A stretch of 64,000 nt of DNA from Trichoplax adhaerens (taxonomy: Eukaryota > Placozoa > Uniplacotomia > Trichoplacea > Trichoplacidae): the NCBI RefSeq assembly GCF_000150275.1, contig NW_002060945.1:1616199-1680198 (forward strand), written 5' to 3'. Shown piece after piece: positions 32,110-45,029 of this stretch; within the stretch, counting starts at the first letter, position 1, and every line of letters begins with the position of its first letter. A model generated the notes under the pieces. That model made no database searches. It was not told where the DNA came from and was given only the letters and a program-made list of their open reading frames with translations. The translations under genes were made by a program, and so were the position numbers.

Positions 32110-33215
32110 GCCCTATGTAGCTTTCCACTCTCGATCTGGCAAGGTTCAATCTTTCCAGCTGTTGGTGCAGTAGTATTTTGGAATACTGTCAATTATGCTG
32201 CAAATGAATTGAAATCATTGCATGCTACTGCACTAAAATTCCCTCCTTGTTAGACTGTAGAGTAGTACTCATATGTGGGTTTCCAGTGTCGATCTGGCAA
32301 GGTTCAATCTTTCCAGCTGTTAGTGCAGTTACTGCAGTAGTATTTTTGAATACTGTCAATGAGTGCATGCTGCAAATAAATTGAAATCATTGCATGCTAC
32401 TGCACTAAATTACCTCCTTGTTAGACTGTAGAGTAGTACTTACATGCCAGTTTCCCACTGCCGATCTACCAGGGTTGAGGGTTTTCACCTTTTAGTACAG
32501 TAGTATTCTTGAATACTGTTAACCATACTGCAAATGAATTGAAATCATTGCATGCTACTGCACTAATTTACCTCCTTGTTAGACAGTAGAGTAGTACTCA
32601 TATGTGGGTTTCCACTGCCGATCTACCAGAGTTGAGGGTTTCCACCTTTTAGTACAGTAGTATTTTTGAATACTGTTAACCATACTGCAAATGAATTGAA
32701 ATCATTGCATGCTACTGCACTAAATTCCCTCCTTGTTAGAATGTAGAGTAGTACTCATATGTGGGTTTCCACTGCCGATCTACCAGAGTTGAGGGTTTCC
32801 ACCTTTTAGTACAGTAGTATTTTTGAATACTGTCAATTATACTGCAAATGAATTGAAATCATTGCATGCTACTGTACTAAAATTCCCTCCTTGTTAGAAT
32901 GTAGAGTAGTACTCATATGTGGGTTTTCCAGTGTCGATCTGGCAAGGTTCAATCTTTCCAGCTGTTAGTGCAGTAGTATTTTTGAATACTGTCAATTATA
33001 CTGCAAATAAATTGAAATCATTGCATGCTACTGTACTAAAATTCCCTCCTTGTTAGAATGTAGAGTAGTACTCATATGTGGGTTTTCCAGTGTCGATCTG
33101 GCAAGGTTTAATGTTTCCAGCTGTTAGTGCAGTAGTATTTTTGAATACTGTCAATACTGTCAATCATACTGCCAATGAATTAAAATCACTGCATGCTACT
33201 GTACTAAATTCTCTC
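32110..33215. repeat. Seven-copy ~160 bp satellite array
   Basis: Seven head-to-tail copies. Each holds GTAGAGTAGTACTCATATGTG, a GATCTGGCAAGGTTCAATC or GATCTACCAGAGTTGAGG variant, CAGTAGTATTTTTGAATACTG, CAAATGAATTGAAATCATTGC and CATGCTACTGCACTAA. The CATGCTACTG anchors start at 32221, 32393, 32551, 32708, 32865, 33024 and 33192, so periods are 172, 158, 157, 157, 159 and 168. Copies near the centre are the most alike. Two subtypes differ in the GATCT segment, indicating amplification from more than one variant. It is non-coding and lies between two divergent genes. Confidence 0.9.
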
Positions 33216-33640
33216 CTATGTATATAATTATCATTCATCAGTAAGCCTCCCTGAATTATTAAATAATTGCAAATCGGAAAGACAGTGTGTTATTAGATGT
33301 AAAATATGGCAGTAGTCAAGAACCCTTTGGTGAAACGCTGTTAATCATCCAAAATACAGCAGCTTTAATTTCACTATTTAGTGGTAAACGTTGTAGTTAT
33401 TTACTGTCGTTATTAATTCGGTTTAGTGTAGGTAAAACCATGTACTGTCCGCATCCATACCATACAATCAGTAGCTGATAGTACAAGGTTTAGTTCTGGT
33501 TGCAAACTAAACCAAGATTTTTTAGCAATTAAATCCAAACCAACTAATTTACTCGTGTAGCCTATGCTGAAGAATAGTTGGAGGGGCTGCAAGAACATGG
33601 CCGCCTCGCCTAGCGCTTTTCGCCAGTATAGTGTTCTACA

Positions 33641-33720
33641 ATTCTACCAGTACAAGGTATTATACAGTACTTACGGCACTGTATGGGGTACACCCATCCT
33701 GTACAGTACAGTATAGATCT
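33641..33720. repeat. TACAGTAC-rich tract
   Basis: Another short tract with GTACAGTACAGTATAG, TATACAGTACTTAC and related words, of the type seen at 7524-7606 and 31859-32042. It lies about 130 bases upstream of the TARS2-like start. Confidence 0.5.
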
Positions 33721-33853
33721 ATAGAAATCAATCAATAACTTACATAACTGCTATACTAAAACTAGTAATAATATGCTGCAGTGGTGTACCTCTCATCTTG
33801 CTGCATCAAGTACGAGAAGTAATTGGTGCCCACTCTGCAGCTAAAGGCGCGTT

Positions 33854-36800
33854 ATGGCTGCAGGTTTGGTAGCGACCTTGCGGAAATCAGCAAGGATTTT
33901 AGGCAGTAAGTGTTGAGTTAGCAATAAGTGTGTCTATTCGTATAGCATTCTTATATCTGAACACGTTGTAGGCAATTTGTTGCAACTTGCAATCTCGTAA
34001 AAGCCACAGTAGAGTGCAGTCTTATTTCAACTTGTACAGGTTATGCAGAACGAGGTAGTATAGTAAGAGTTTGCCTGGAAGATTTCTTCATAGCTTGTAT
34101 TAACGTACGATTTCCTACTACAAATGGCTACTATTGTAGCTATAGCCAAGTACAGCTTTGCAGTGTGTATGAATTATATATGCAGTTTAAATAACACATG
34201 GTAGACCAGCACTTATGCTATGTATACGCGTATGTATTGGCATCTTAATTAATAGGGTCCTACAGCGATCAAGTTGGATATCATAGACTTAAAATTTGGT
34301 CGCAGGAAGCTGCTAAACAACCAAATCAAGCATCGACGGATCAAAGTCAAATTCGTATCAGATTACTGGATGGGCAGCATACATTCGGAACCAGTTACAT
34401 AACGACTCCTCTTGAGGTTGCTCAAGGTAAGATTCGTTTATCGATTACACAATTATGATAGTATACTAATGCATTTGAGACTCAAGTAACCGTTGCAATT
34501 GACCACCTATTAATCATCTTACCTTTATCGGGATAGCAATTTCAAAGCAGTTATCTAAAGAAGTTGTCGTTGCTGTTGTTGATAACTCAATCTGGGATCT
34601 ACAAGCTCCCTTAACTAATGATTGCAGCCTTAAATTATTAAAATTTCGCGATGATCCACTAGCAAAACAGGTAAAAGTATCACACTGTAAGATCGGTTGT
34701 TATGCGTACAATACGCTTAGGTAAATCACTGCAGTTTCGTATTTTGAGAAATTTAATCATATGAGTAGATTAAGACTGATTTTAGGATGCTATTGAGTTC
34801 ATATTGTTGACCTCGATCGTGTCTTCCATTCCTGCTAGGTATTTTGGCATTCATCATCGCATTTGTTAGGTTATGCGATGGAAAAGCTTTATGGTAGTGA
34901 GGTTCCAGTACAATTATGTAACGGTCCTCCACTAGAACAAGGTAATGTTTCTCTACCAGAGGTCTGATGTGTCTTTTTGAAAGAAATCATTTTTATTAAT
35001 CTAGTCTTTGTACATATAATGCTTATTTTACAGGTGGATTCTATTATGATGCCTATATGGGCGATAAAACTATAAAGCAGGCAAATGACTATTAATTTCC
35101 AATCTTGATTGAGATTTAAACTATAACGTGAACAGTTGTTGACATTAATGGTATTAACAGTACATAACTGTATGTAGGGGGACTTGAATAAGTTAGAAAA
35201 AATTGCTGTTGATCTCGTAAAAGAGAATCTTTCTTTTGAAAGAATTGAATTAACTATAAATGCTGCACTGGAAATGTTTCGATACAATCCGTAAGTTCTT
35301 AATTGCTGAGTAAATTTAGCGTTGTCTACAGTATACATTAAATTTTCGGCTAGGATTATACTTACCTCCAAAATTTGTGCCATAAAGGTATAAAATAGAG
35401 ATTATCAAGAAATTGGATCCTGGTGATACCATAACCGCATATAAGTGTGGAGATTTCATAGACCTATGTCGAGGGCCACATCTTCCTAGAACAGGAATGA
35501 TTAAGGCAATTGCTATGACAAAGGAATCCAGTGTGCACAAGAGTGGAGACACTAGTTCTGTAAGTAGACTGAATGCAAATTTCATGTTATACTCATGCAA
35601 CACTACAATCAAACTTATTCTGTAAGAGATCTAACCAATGTGATTTTTAGGCGCAACTGCAGCGCGTATATGGGATAGCGTTTCCGAAAAAAGATCTGGT
35701 ATTTTAAATCGTTTCTATCACGAACCAAAATTTTATTATTGCTAGTATTCACAGAACTTTTATTGTCGTTTCTTAACAGCTTAAGGATTGGCTTAAAATG
35801 CAACAAGAAGCTAAGGTTCTAGTAGTTATATTTCTATACGCTCTCTTTTACCATCATGTCTTACATCGATTCATTTTACGAATTGACTCGTTGCTATATT
35901 CTATTACAGGAGCGTGACCACCGTACCATTGGAAAAGACCAGAAACTGTTTTTCTTTAATCCTTTGAGGTAAAATTAAGTCTATGATTCTATGTGCATAC
36001 CAATTTTAGAATCATCAGGTAGATTACTTATCATTGGTTAAAAATATTTTCGGTTCGCAGCCCTGGTAATGCTTTTTTACTGCCACATGGATTGAGAATT
36101 ATAAATAAATTAAAAAATTTCTTAAAAGATGAATACAGGTAATGGGGAATTATGATATGAACTCACTTACAGTTAATGAAATACAGATCTGATTTGGAAT
36201 TACATTAACTTTGATATTGGTATAACTATCTTCTGAATAGGGTTCGCGGATACCACGAGGTATGCAATACTAGTAAGCGTAAGCTAATTCTCGTTTTCAC
36301 ATAAGTGCAATAATGCTGTCGTTTTATTGTGTGTATCTTTATATCAATTAATACTCCTAAGTTTTATCAACTCAAGCAAGGAACAAGAGTAGTGATGAAT
36401 TAAGATATCATTCTGGATCTTTAGGTAGAAACACCGTTAACTTTTAATCAAGAGCTTTGGGTGCAATCTGGTCATTGGGATCATTATAGTGACGACATGT
36501 TTCGGCTGCAATCTGATCCAGTACATTACTATATATACTACAGCTTGATATCAAATAGTTATAACATTCATAATTTGACTGATTTCTAAGTAGGTGAACA
36601 TTATATTGTGCAGGTCATTACTAAGTTTTATATTTAAATGATATTACTATAGCAAGATCATGAAAATCGGGGCTCAATTAGCCTTAAACCTATGAACTGT
36701 CCCGGACACTGTCTAATTTTCGGTAATGAGCGACATTCCTATCGTGATCTTCCAGTCCGATTAGCGGAATTTAGCGCTTTGCATAGGTAAGTGACACACA

Positions 36801-38653
36801 GTTAACGTCAACATGTGTATAATTCAGCATTCTATCGACTTTAGTAGCTTTACATTCATCTTGTAATGTTGTAATTACAGGCCTTTACAGAGGATTCAAG
36901 TATTTATGCTTTACTGACTATAATTGATATTCTTACTGTCAAATAATTAGAGATGAACCTTCAGGCTCGTTGGGTGGATTAACACGCTTACGTCAGTTTC
37001 ATCAAGACGATGCCCATATCTTTTGTACTAAAGATCAAATCGGGGAAGAAGTTCAGTAAGTTCGAGGGTTCAATATTAAGTAAGCTACGGATATCAATAT
37101 TTTTATTAACATACGACTATTGAACCTTACACGCACTAAAATAATAGGTTTATTGGACATGCAAATGTGTTCACTATTACTATCTGCTAAAGATTATTCT
37201 TTTCGATTATTTAGGGATTGTTTGGATTTAATCAATAAGGCGTATTCGATATTCGGTAATTAATTGAAAGTATTATTTCCTTCACACCTCTAGATACTTA
37301 TTTTTATTGTATTAATAGATTTTAATTATACGATGAAGCTATCAACTCGCCCGGAAGGATACCTTGGAGAAACTGCTGTTTGGGAAGAGGCTGTAAGATA
37401 GTGCTACAGATTATTTATTTTGCCAAAATTATAGATTTAATAATGCTCGTATTGCTCACTAAAAGCTGCTTAAATTCAAATGGTTGAAATGATTATTGCA
37501 TTAATTTTAGGAAAATCGACTAGTTAATATTTTGAATAGCACTGGAAAAGAATGGAGTGTAAACGATGGAGGTAAGTTATATCTCATGTTAACAGGAATA
37601 TAGCCTAGCTAGCTGTAAGTAACTTCGGCGGTAGTTATGACGTGATTACATTTAAATTTTCAATAGATGGTGCTTTTTATGGACCAAAAATTGATGTAAT
37701 GATTCAGGATGCTATTGGCAGGTTTGTTACTACATATTAACATTGATTGCGAGTGATCTGGTCGATGTAACTGTGACTGCTATAGTTTGCCTTGTTTTTA
37801 ATTTACAGAAGTCATCAAACTGCTACCATACAACTAGACTTTCAACTACCCAAACGTTTTAATCTGCAGTTTATGAGTTCGTACATGAAAATTTATTGTG
37901 AACATTATTCAATGATGTATAATGACCGTACGTTTAATCAATTTAATACAATATTGCTATTGATACTGACAGATTCATCTGGAGAGCTAGAACACCCCGT
38001 TATTATCCATCGTAGGTTTTCTATAGAATTATTTAAATTAGAACTAGAAGGAAAAGTTTTTACCTTACACTTCGTTAATTGTTAGATAATCTTATTTCTA
38101 TTAGGAGCCATTTTCGGCTCATTTGAAAGATTTTTGGGAATATTGATTGAACATACTGCGGGAAATTGGCCATTTTGGATAAGCCCGAGACAGGTTACTG
38201 TCATATAATGCCAAAATAAATTTTGCTACATTACATTCATTTCTCTTACTAACATTCTTTAAAATTTTCAGGTGTCTGTTTGCAGCGTTTCTGAGAGACA
38301 TAATGATTACGCAAGAGAAATCTGCGACAGCCTTAAGATTAACGGCTTATACGCTGATTTAGATATTACTGATGTAGTTCTTAATCGAAAAATTCGACTA
38401 TCGCGTTTAGCTGGTTATAATTACATTGCGGTCGTTGGCAAGGAGGAATTTGAAAGTAAGTAAAATTTTTTAATTTTTTCTTTTATCATGTGGTCCATAA
38501 TTAAGTAGGCTTCACCCTCGTTTTCTAATTCTAGGTAACACCATTAGTGTGCGAACAAGGACTGGCGATTTTTTACAAAGACAAAATTTATCAGATCTTT
38601 TGCAATTCTTTCGTAAACTTAATAGAGTAACTATGGACATACCAGAAGTTTAA
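33854..38653 (+). CDS. TARS2: Threonyl-tRNA synthetase, mitochondrial type
   Basis: Twenty-four exons join in phase to about 698 residues (human TARS2 718): 33854-33905, 34256-34426, 34537-34670, 34839-34941, 35034-35080, 35178-35290, 35388-35559, 35651-35698, 35780-35815, 35910-35968, 36061-36138, 36241-36259, 36425-36520, 36653-36786, 36951-37055, 37215-37255, 37319-37392, 37511-37571, 37667-37721, 37809-37876, 37973-38011, 38105-38193, 38272-38455, 38535-38653. It charges tRNA-Thr. The N-terminus [17 protein letters not shown] is basic with no acids, as in a mitochondrial presequence, and there is no long cytosolic-type extension. Domains: TGS-like; the second additional (editing) domain ([24 protein letters not shown]); the class II core ([49 protein letters not shown]); and the anticodon domain. 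Zinc ligands are the Cys of NCPGH, the His of SALHR and the His of IIHRA. Exon 5 ends in a GC donor; exon 12 is 19 bases. The exon 20-21 junction is the weakest. Confidence 0.94.
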
Positions 38654-41023
38654 TATTTATTCCTAGATTGCGACTTTTATTAATATGCAATACTTATTAA
38701 AAAATGACAGTAAATATCATGTATAAATAGCTACAATGAAAATTTGTTTTAATAAAATCGAAATAAAGAGATTACAGGACTTGAATGACTGACTACTGAT
38801 ATTACTGCTACTATCTTATTGATCCCAGGAATACGTTTCTGGTAATGCATACGATGTAGTTATGCTCTCTGCAATGTCAGCTACAGCGTTCTGGATGCTT
38901 GTGCTATATTTTAAATGTGAATTTGAAACAAGATTTTCTAAAGATTAGATCAGTCAGTTTGAATGCCGAAATACGGTTGTTGGCGGTAAAGCAAGACGTT
39001 ATCACAAAATCAGGAAGCTATGTTTCATAATGGCATTGTACATCAATCGCAATTAAAGCAATGGTGCTTTATGCAAATATTAAAAAAATGTATTTATATT
39101 AAAACTTTCTAGTATAGATTGTTGAAAAAATACGTAGTGAAAGTTTCGCTCAATTCACATAAAAAATTGCTTTTTGTTTAGTGAATTCACTAATTTTACT
39201 TAAACTCTGGGCTATTTGAGCCTTGAACGATCCGATTATGGAGTTAAAAGATATATATTGCAATTATAAAGCTACTACGGATAAAATCTAAAATAGCGCT
39301 CGTTAGGACTATCATCATTAAAGTAAATTTTATGAACAAGTAAAACAAAATCACATGGCGGTCACATTTCAGATAAATTCAGTTACTAGCCTTACCAGTT
39401 TTAGACTGATAGCTAGTTAACGAGCGCGAGTATGAAGTACCGTAGGCAAAAAGCTAAGTGTGTAAATACTATTTTACTTATTACATACTTGCATTTAATT
39501 ATATTATAATATCACAATATATATATATATATAATACATGAAATGTTAAATAGTCAGTTGAATTGTACTCTTTGCTGTAATGAATGTTGGTCAGATTGCG
39601 CTACAGGTTGGTAAAATGATCTTCTACTGAACTAATTCATGATAAAGACCCTTATTCTATTGATAGGCATAATCCAATCAATGACTTTATTGATATTACG
39701 CGATTGAATTTATTGTGTTTTAGACTGAAATTACCATTTATTTACAGTACTAAAAGACTAAGTCAGCGGTTCAATCGCATCTTATTACAAAGTAAATACG
39801 CTTACGTTTTTGTTACTATGGAATAAAAGAACTGTATTGGCATTCTATTGACGTTTATGAATTATGAATAATAATGTTAATTAATTATGAATAAAATTAT
39901 CATTGTTTAGAAGGCAATATTATAGTTGATAGTGGCCAAAGCTTAGAAATCACATCGGTAAAATATGATTACCATAGCAACCGGCAGATCATCAACGCTA
40001 GCTCAATTCGAGTAACTTCATCAAGTTTGGCAAAATGAACTAATAGATTTCCTCCATTAAGGCAAAAATTGAGAAGAAATTGGTGAGCTTTAGTATTATT
40101 AACTAACTACCAATGATTTAAGTTTACGGTTAAGTTATACGATTATCGAAACTTCATTTCAATTCACATTAATACCATTTTAATCCATGATTTATACATA
40201 ATTAGTGTATCGCATTATAAAACGTTCATGGGTATATCAAATTTAATGGCAGAACGGTGTAGTATAATATGCGATCGAAGAGTATCATCATATCGACAAA
40301 ATTTCCAACGAATGTTGATATAAATGTCTTTATTTCGCTTAATATTTGAGATTTGTGTCATTGAGTCCATAACATATGACTGAAATTTATTATGGTATCA
40401 TAAATATCATTAGAGTAAGGGAAACGTCAAGTACCACAATAATATTAAGCATGCATTCGACAAATACTTAAAAGGTTGTTACGAAATTGTCTATAATTAC
40501 TACAAATTGCAATCTATCGTATGAGATATCTCACATACCCGTAGCGAAATCAAAGTTGATAGTGATTGTTTATTTGATCGAATATGCGCCAATATACTTG
40601 CAAGGCTACTTGAAGAATAAGAGTACTGTAAACAAAAATTTCGATATTTTATGTAACTAGGTTCTATCTGTATTTCTATATAATGAAGTGTAGTTCTGTC
40701 TAAACTAAATTTCTTACGTATGCTTTATAATAAGCAACTTGCGGCTATTATGGAGTTTATGGATCACGTAGTTTGCATTAAGGCAAAGGCAATAGGTTGA
40801 GGATAATTTTTACGGGAAGTTTAATGGGATTTGTATGGTCTCTCTTCCACATAATATTACTTTAAATATTAATCCATCAATAATTACTTCTGATGCGCTT
40901 TCTTAATAAGATTATTTAGTATAATCAATAAAATTTGTGTTTATAAATAACCACTTTTTTTAATTTATTGCAAAATCGAATATCAAAATAGCAGACATTA
41001 TAGTGTACGGCCTTTAGAGAACG
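38654..41023. other. Intergenic, no gene recognised
   Basis: AATAAA hexamers near 38751 and 38762 follow the TARS2-like stop by about 100 bases. The rest is AT-rich with a short (AT)n run near 39518-39533 and no exon that I can support. Confidence 0.5.
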
Positions 41024-44000
41024 ATGGGACGTTTGCCAGTTGGAAAGGCTACTGGTCATGTTTTGGCCAGTCAAAGTGCGGATATTGACTTAAATCGGTT
41101 CTACGTTACAGCTTATTCGACAAATTATAATAAAAAAGAATTCGAACCAAAACCTGGTCGACACATTGGGACTGGTTACGCTAGTAATCTAAGGTCTGCA
41201 ATAGGATATAGTAAAAAATTGGATGATGTTGACAATCCAGCTATGGGGTAAGATGGTTTCTATCCGTAATAAAATATATGTATATAAAATACAGTAATAT
41301 TACAAATTTATCATAAGACTTGGACGGGCTGATTTTTGAATACGTTTTTGAAATTAAGGCTATAAATGTTGTTTAAATATGATACTAATCGTTATACGGT
41401 TCATGATAGACAAATACTTGTGGATGCTTACGCCAGTGGAACATTATTAAGAGATTATAAGGGATCTGTTCTGGCTGATGGCAAAGAAGCATTACCTAGT
41501 ATCCATATGCAAACTTTGAGTGGTTTCGCGAAAGATATTCCAAAAACATTAACAGTCAGTAAAGAGGTAAAAGCATACTATAAGGGAAACAATAAACTAA
41601 ATGTTTCCTTCACAGTACCTGTCTTCCTAAAATGACAATTTCACTGTAACTTTATATTATCCTTGCTTTTAGGTTAAACAGTCATTCTTTGATACCGATG
41701 GATCTAGCAGTTTATTGCCTAAGCATCGAGCTCTCCTCTCAACACTCAAAAAGCATGATCCAATTCGCGATGAAAATGAGGGCTATGTAAATTATTTACG
41801 ATTGTTATTCTGTTACAAAACACAATCAATAATGTATAATTGCAATTTTGCTCGATTATTCATCTTACGGATAATTTCTTAGTTTAGTCTCAAACTGTTA
41901 TATTACATAAAAATATTTATGTGCATTAATGTTTCTGACTCGATTAAACTCAAAGGGCCCTGGTTACATGAAATCAGAAACCCTTGCCAAATTTCAGGGA
42001 CAATCTCTACGTAGAGGTATGAGCCGTGTAATAAAGAAAAAATGAGATAAACTCTATAAAATACAAAATTATTAGTAAATGTTTTGATAATTTATTGCTT
42101 TAAAATCTACTCTAAACTTTTTATATCTTACCGATGTGAACAGCTAATACGGCTGATAGTACTATCGGTCGTAAAGAATTATCTGGTTTCTCCAAAGCAT
42201 TTACGACGGAACCAATTACCTTTAGGGCATACACCGCTAAGGTAGCAAATACGAAACTTCCTACTGTATGTTATCTCGTAAATTAGGAACTAATTTAAAA
42301 TTCCAATCAATTTTCTAGCCAAATTATAGGCTACCTGATAGTGTAATGAGGCAAGATTTTTCAAGTATTAAGAATTTATCTGTAAGTTTTGGCTTAAAAT
42401 GGAAATATCCTCGTTGATACCAGACATTATCTGGCATATAGTGTTATATTCACTTGGAAATCTTGGGAAGCTAACAATAATAAGAAAATTTTCTTTAAGA
42501 TAAAAATTTATACTATTTTGTCTGCTTGATATTTATTAAAGATTTAGAATTAACAAATTGCACTTGGTTGTTAAAATTTTAACGAATTTGATGATGGTAA
42601 CTAAATATACGCGTGTTATTGCATATGTTAACGTTTCGTAGGGGAAAGAAACATTCCCATCTATTGCAAGCCGTGGTCGACGTTCAGATGGCTATACTGA
42701 AGGGACAACGACCAAGAACGTGTATTTGGAAAACAGTAATTTTCATGTAAGAGAATTAAATAACTGGACCAGTGTAGTGGTGATAAATAAAGAATTACTA
42801 ACAACGAGATGGATGTAGTTTTACCGAAGATTTACTGCTCGAGTACAATTTTAAAATGTAAAATTTTGAAGTGAAAATTACACTGTCATCTTTAATTGCT
42901 TGATAAATAGGGATTTACTGATCAAGAGGATCTCCATCCCAAAGTCAGAGACTATTTAAAAAAGAAGGATCCTCTAGAATACGTTAACATCACGAATCCT
43001 ACCAGGAATATAAAGTAAATGATGCAACTATTAAGGCTATTTTATGTTTAGCTTTCTTCGGTTTTTACTATATTTACGTGAAAACAGATTTACACAATAA
43101 TTTGTAGAATAGCTACAGTTGTGAAGATATATATTGTACTGCAATTAATGAGATTACAGTATACTTATATCTTAATTAGCATCGAATAATTGGACTGTAT
43201 AGTATTTGCGATGTTTAAAATGTCATCATGACATATATCCGATGAAAAAAATTTAAAGATAGTCGCTAACTGTTAAAGTCAATTCTTAAGGCTAAGCGCA
43301 GTATTTTTCCCCTGATATAAAATACCATAGTTTCCGAATACTTCTAATAAATATAGTAAATCGAAGCAAACTGGGGGAAAATCGTAGTATCTAATAGTTA
43401 GCCCTTCCACGTTATACTATACCTATCTTTTGCACAAAGTAAGATACGCTGTCATAGCATTTTTTCAATGGTATTGAGAAGTTTTCGTGACTCTTTTCTT
43501 CCAATTCGCTTGGCAGTTTGAACAAGATCCAATTTGATGGCAGATTGGTTCGAGACAAGTCTAATAGTGAAAAAATTGGTCTTGTTAAATATGGCAACAA
43601 GGTAATTAGTACCAACGTTAAGATGAAGTACATCCAAATATTTCACTTTTAATCAGTAATAATTTTATAAAGCTAATGATAAATAACAGAGTTATATCGT
43701 TTTAGGAACTATCTGGATTTACAACTAATAATATATCGAAAATTAACAATTTCGATAGAGCAAATGCCGCAGAGGGTTTTTTGACTACTTACAACGCCAA
43801 GTATATACTAGTTATAGTAGATAATTAATAAATAGCTAAAGTAATTGACAATGTTAACCTTTATTTGATTTATAATTATGATAATTCTCCAAGGTCTTTA
43901 AATTAACTTAATTAAGTAAAGTAATTAAATTTTGGTCTAGATGTGCATGTAATTTGTTTCCTAATCATTAATTTATATATTTATTTCATCGCATTAAAAT

Positions 44001-44350
44001 TTTTGCTAAGCCTTAAAGTTATTCCTTCTTAGGTTTAGGAACGTGAATTCAGGGAAAAATTTTTCGCAGAGATCTCCTGCCAATATTAATCCAGCAAAGC
44101 CTGATGGATACACCAAAAGCATCCAGGTTCACAAGAGTTCCGATACAACAGCTGCGCTTCGGAAGTTGAATCCTTATGTCGCAAGGTAATCTAATCGATA
44201 TTAAATTCAGAAACTATCGTTTGTTGCCTGTATTATTTCAGATTAATATTAATAGCTTTCTCATTTATCGAATATTGTTCTAGGAGTATCAAGCGTCGGG
44301 ATCCTTATTATGATGATCATGTCTATGATCATAAAATACGTAGAAAGTAA
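41024..44350 (+). CDS. SAXO4: SAXO4/PPP1R32-like axonemal protein
   Basis: Twelve exons join in phase to 449 residues; human PPP1R32 is about 425: 41024-41247, 41410-41566, 41673-41786, 41956-42016, 42144-42265, 42319-42381, 42642-42746, 42911-43014, 43517-43601, 43706-43800, 44033-44185, 44284-44350. The family (also IIIG9) binds axonemal microtubules and, in mammals, protein phosphatase 1. Landmarks shared with it, in order: an N-terminal MGRLPVGKATGHV, FYVTAYSTNY, HIGTGYASN, a DNPA turn, GPGYMKSE, GFSKAF, LPDSVMRQDF, GFTTNN...LTTYNA, LRKLNPYVAR and a final DPYYDDH with a basic tail. There is no signal peptide or membrane span. The gene fits an animal with cilia. The acceptor of exon 2 (41409) is chosen because an earlier AG would place a TAA in frame. 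Exon 9 has two in-frame acceptors; the one with the better pyrimidine tract is used. Confidence 0.88.
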
Positions 44351-45029
44351 CAGACTTGCATCGTATTAAATTGTTATGCAATTATTTATATTGAGTTAAT
44401 TGCATTTGTTTCATAATGATATATCCTCTTGAATTATGTAATAGCGGTAAAGTATGTTATATTATGGTATTTAAACTACCTTAATGGCTAGCGTGAGATA
44501 AACCAATATCATTTAAGCTTGAGATATCAGGCTGATTCTATCATAAGTTCGTTTTTAATTTGCAACAATCTTAGTAATAGTGATGCTTACATAGAATTAC
44601 TATATTTTAAAGCTTCGACAGGCTCTTTACAAGTCTGGATTTCACGAGCTCTTAATGTGGCATACAATTGGGTCTTGTAGTTTTGCTAAAACATTAGCTG
44701 ATATGTAACAACAAGACTTTATCTCTATAATTATAAAAAGTGATATCAGTATCTCAACATATATTTAAAATATCTTATGCAAACGTTCAGTATCTTCAGT
44801 ACGGTGTAATTTGGTCTTCTTAAAACGATAATCAATCTTAATGTGGATTGAATAAATGAAAGATATTCATGAAAAATGTTTTGCCTACATAATATGTACG
44901 GGTAGTTTATCGTCCTAGAAAAGTTATCCTTGGTTGTCCATTTTTATGAAAGCAATAGCCAAAATAGCTCATGAACCAAGGCATTCTATAACCGTATTCA
45001 TTTAACAGCTAGCTAATCATAATTACTAT
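44351..45029. other. Intergenic, no gene recognised
   Basis: AT-rich sequence after the SAXO4-like stop. No polyadenylation hexamer close to the stop and no exon seen. Confidence 0.4.

Larger units (their letters stand above)
31667..33853. other. Divergent gap, ALDH7A1/TARS2-like
   Basis: The 2.2 kb between the two start codons is mostly repetitive: a foldback tract at 31859-32042 and the satellite at 32110-33215. The unique remainder (33216-33853) would carry the TARS2-like promoter. The frames at 33287-33478 (plus) and 33413-33598 (minus) show no protein-like content. Confidence 0.6.

Noticed and set aside
32110-33215. CRISPR-like array
   Set aside because: Units of about 160 bp abut without unique spacers, and the genome is eukaryotic.
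34889-35612. 164- and 98-codon minus-strand frames
   Set aside because: They run antisense across several TARS2-like exons and introns, with no domain content.
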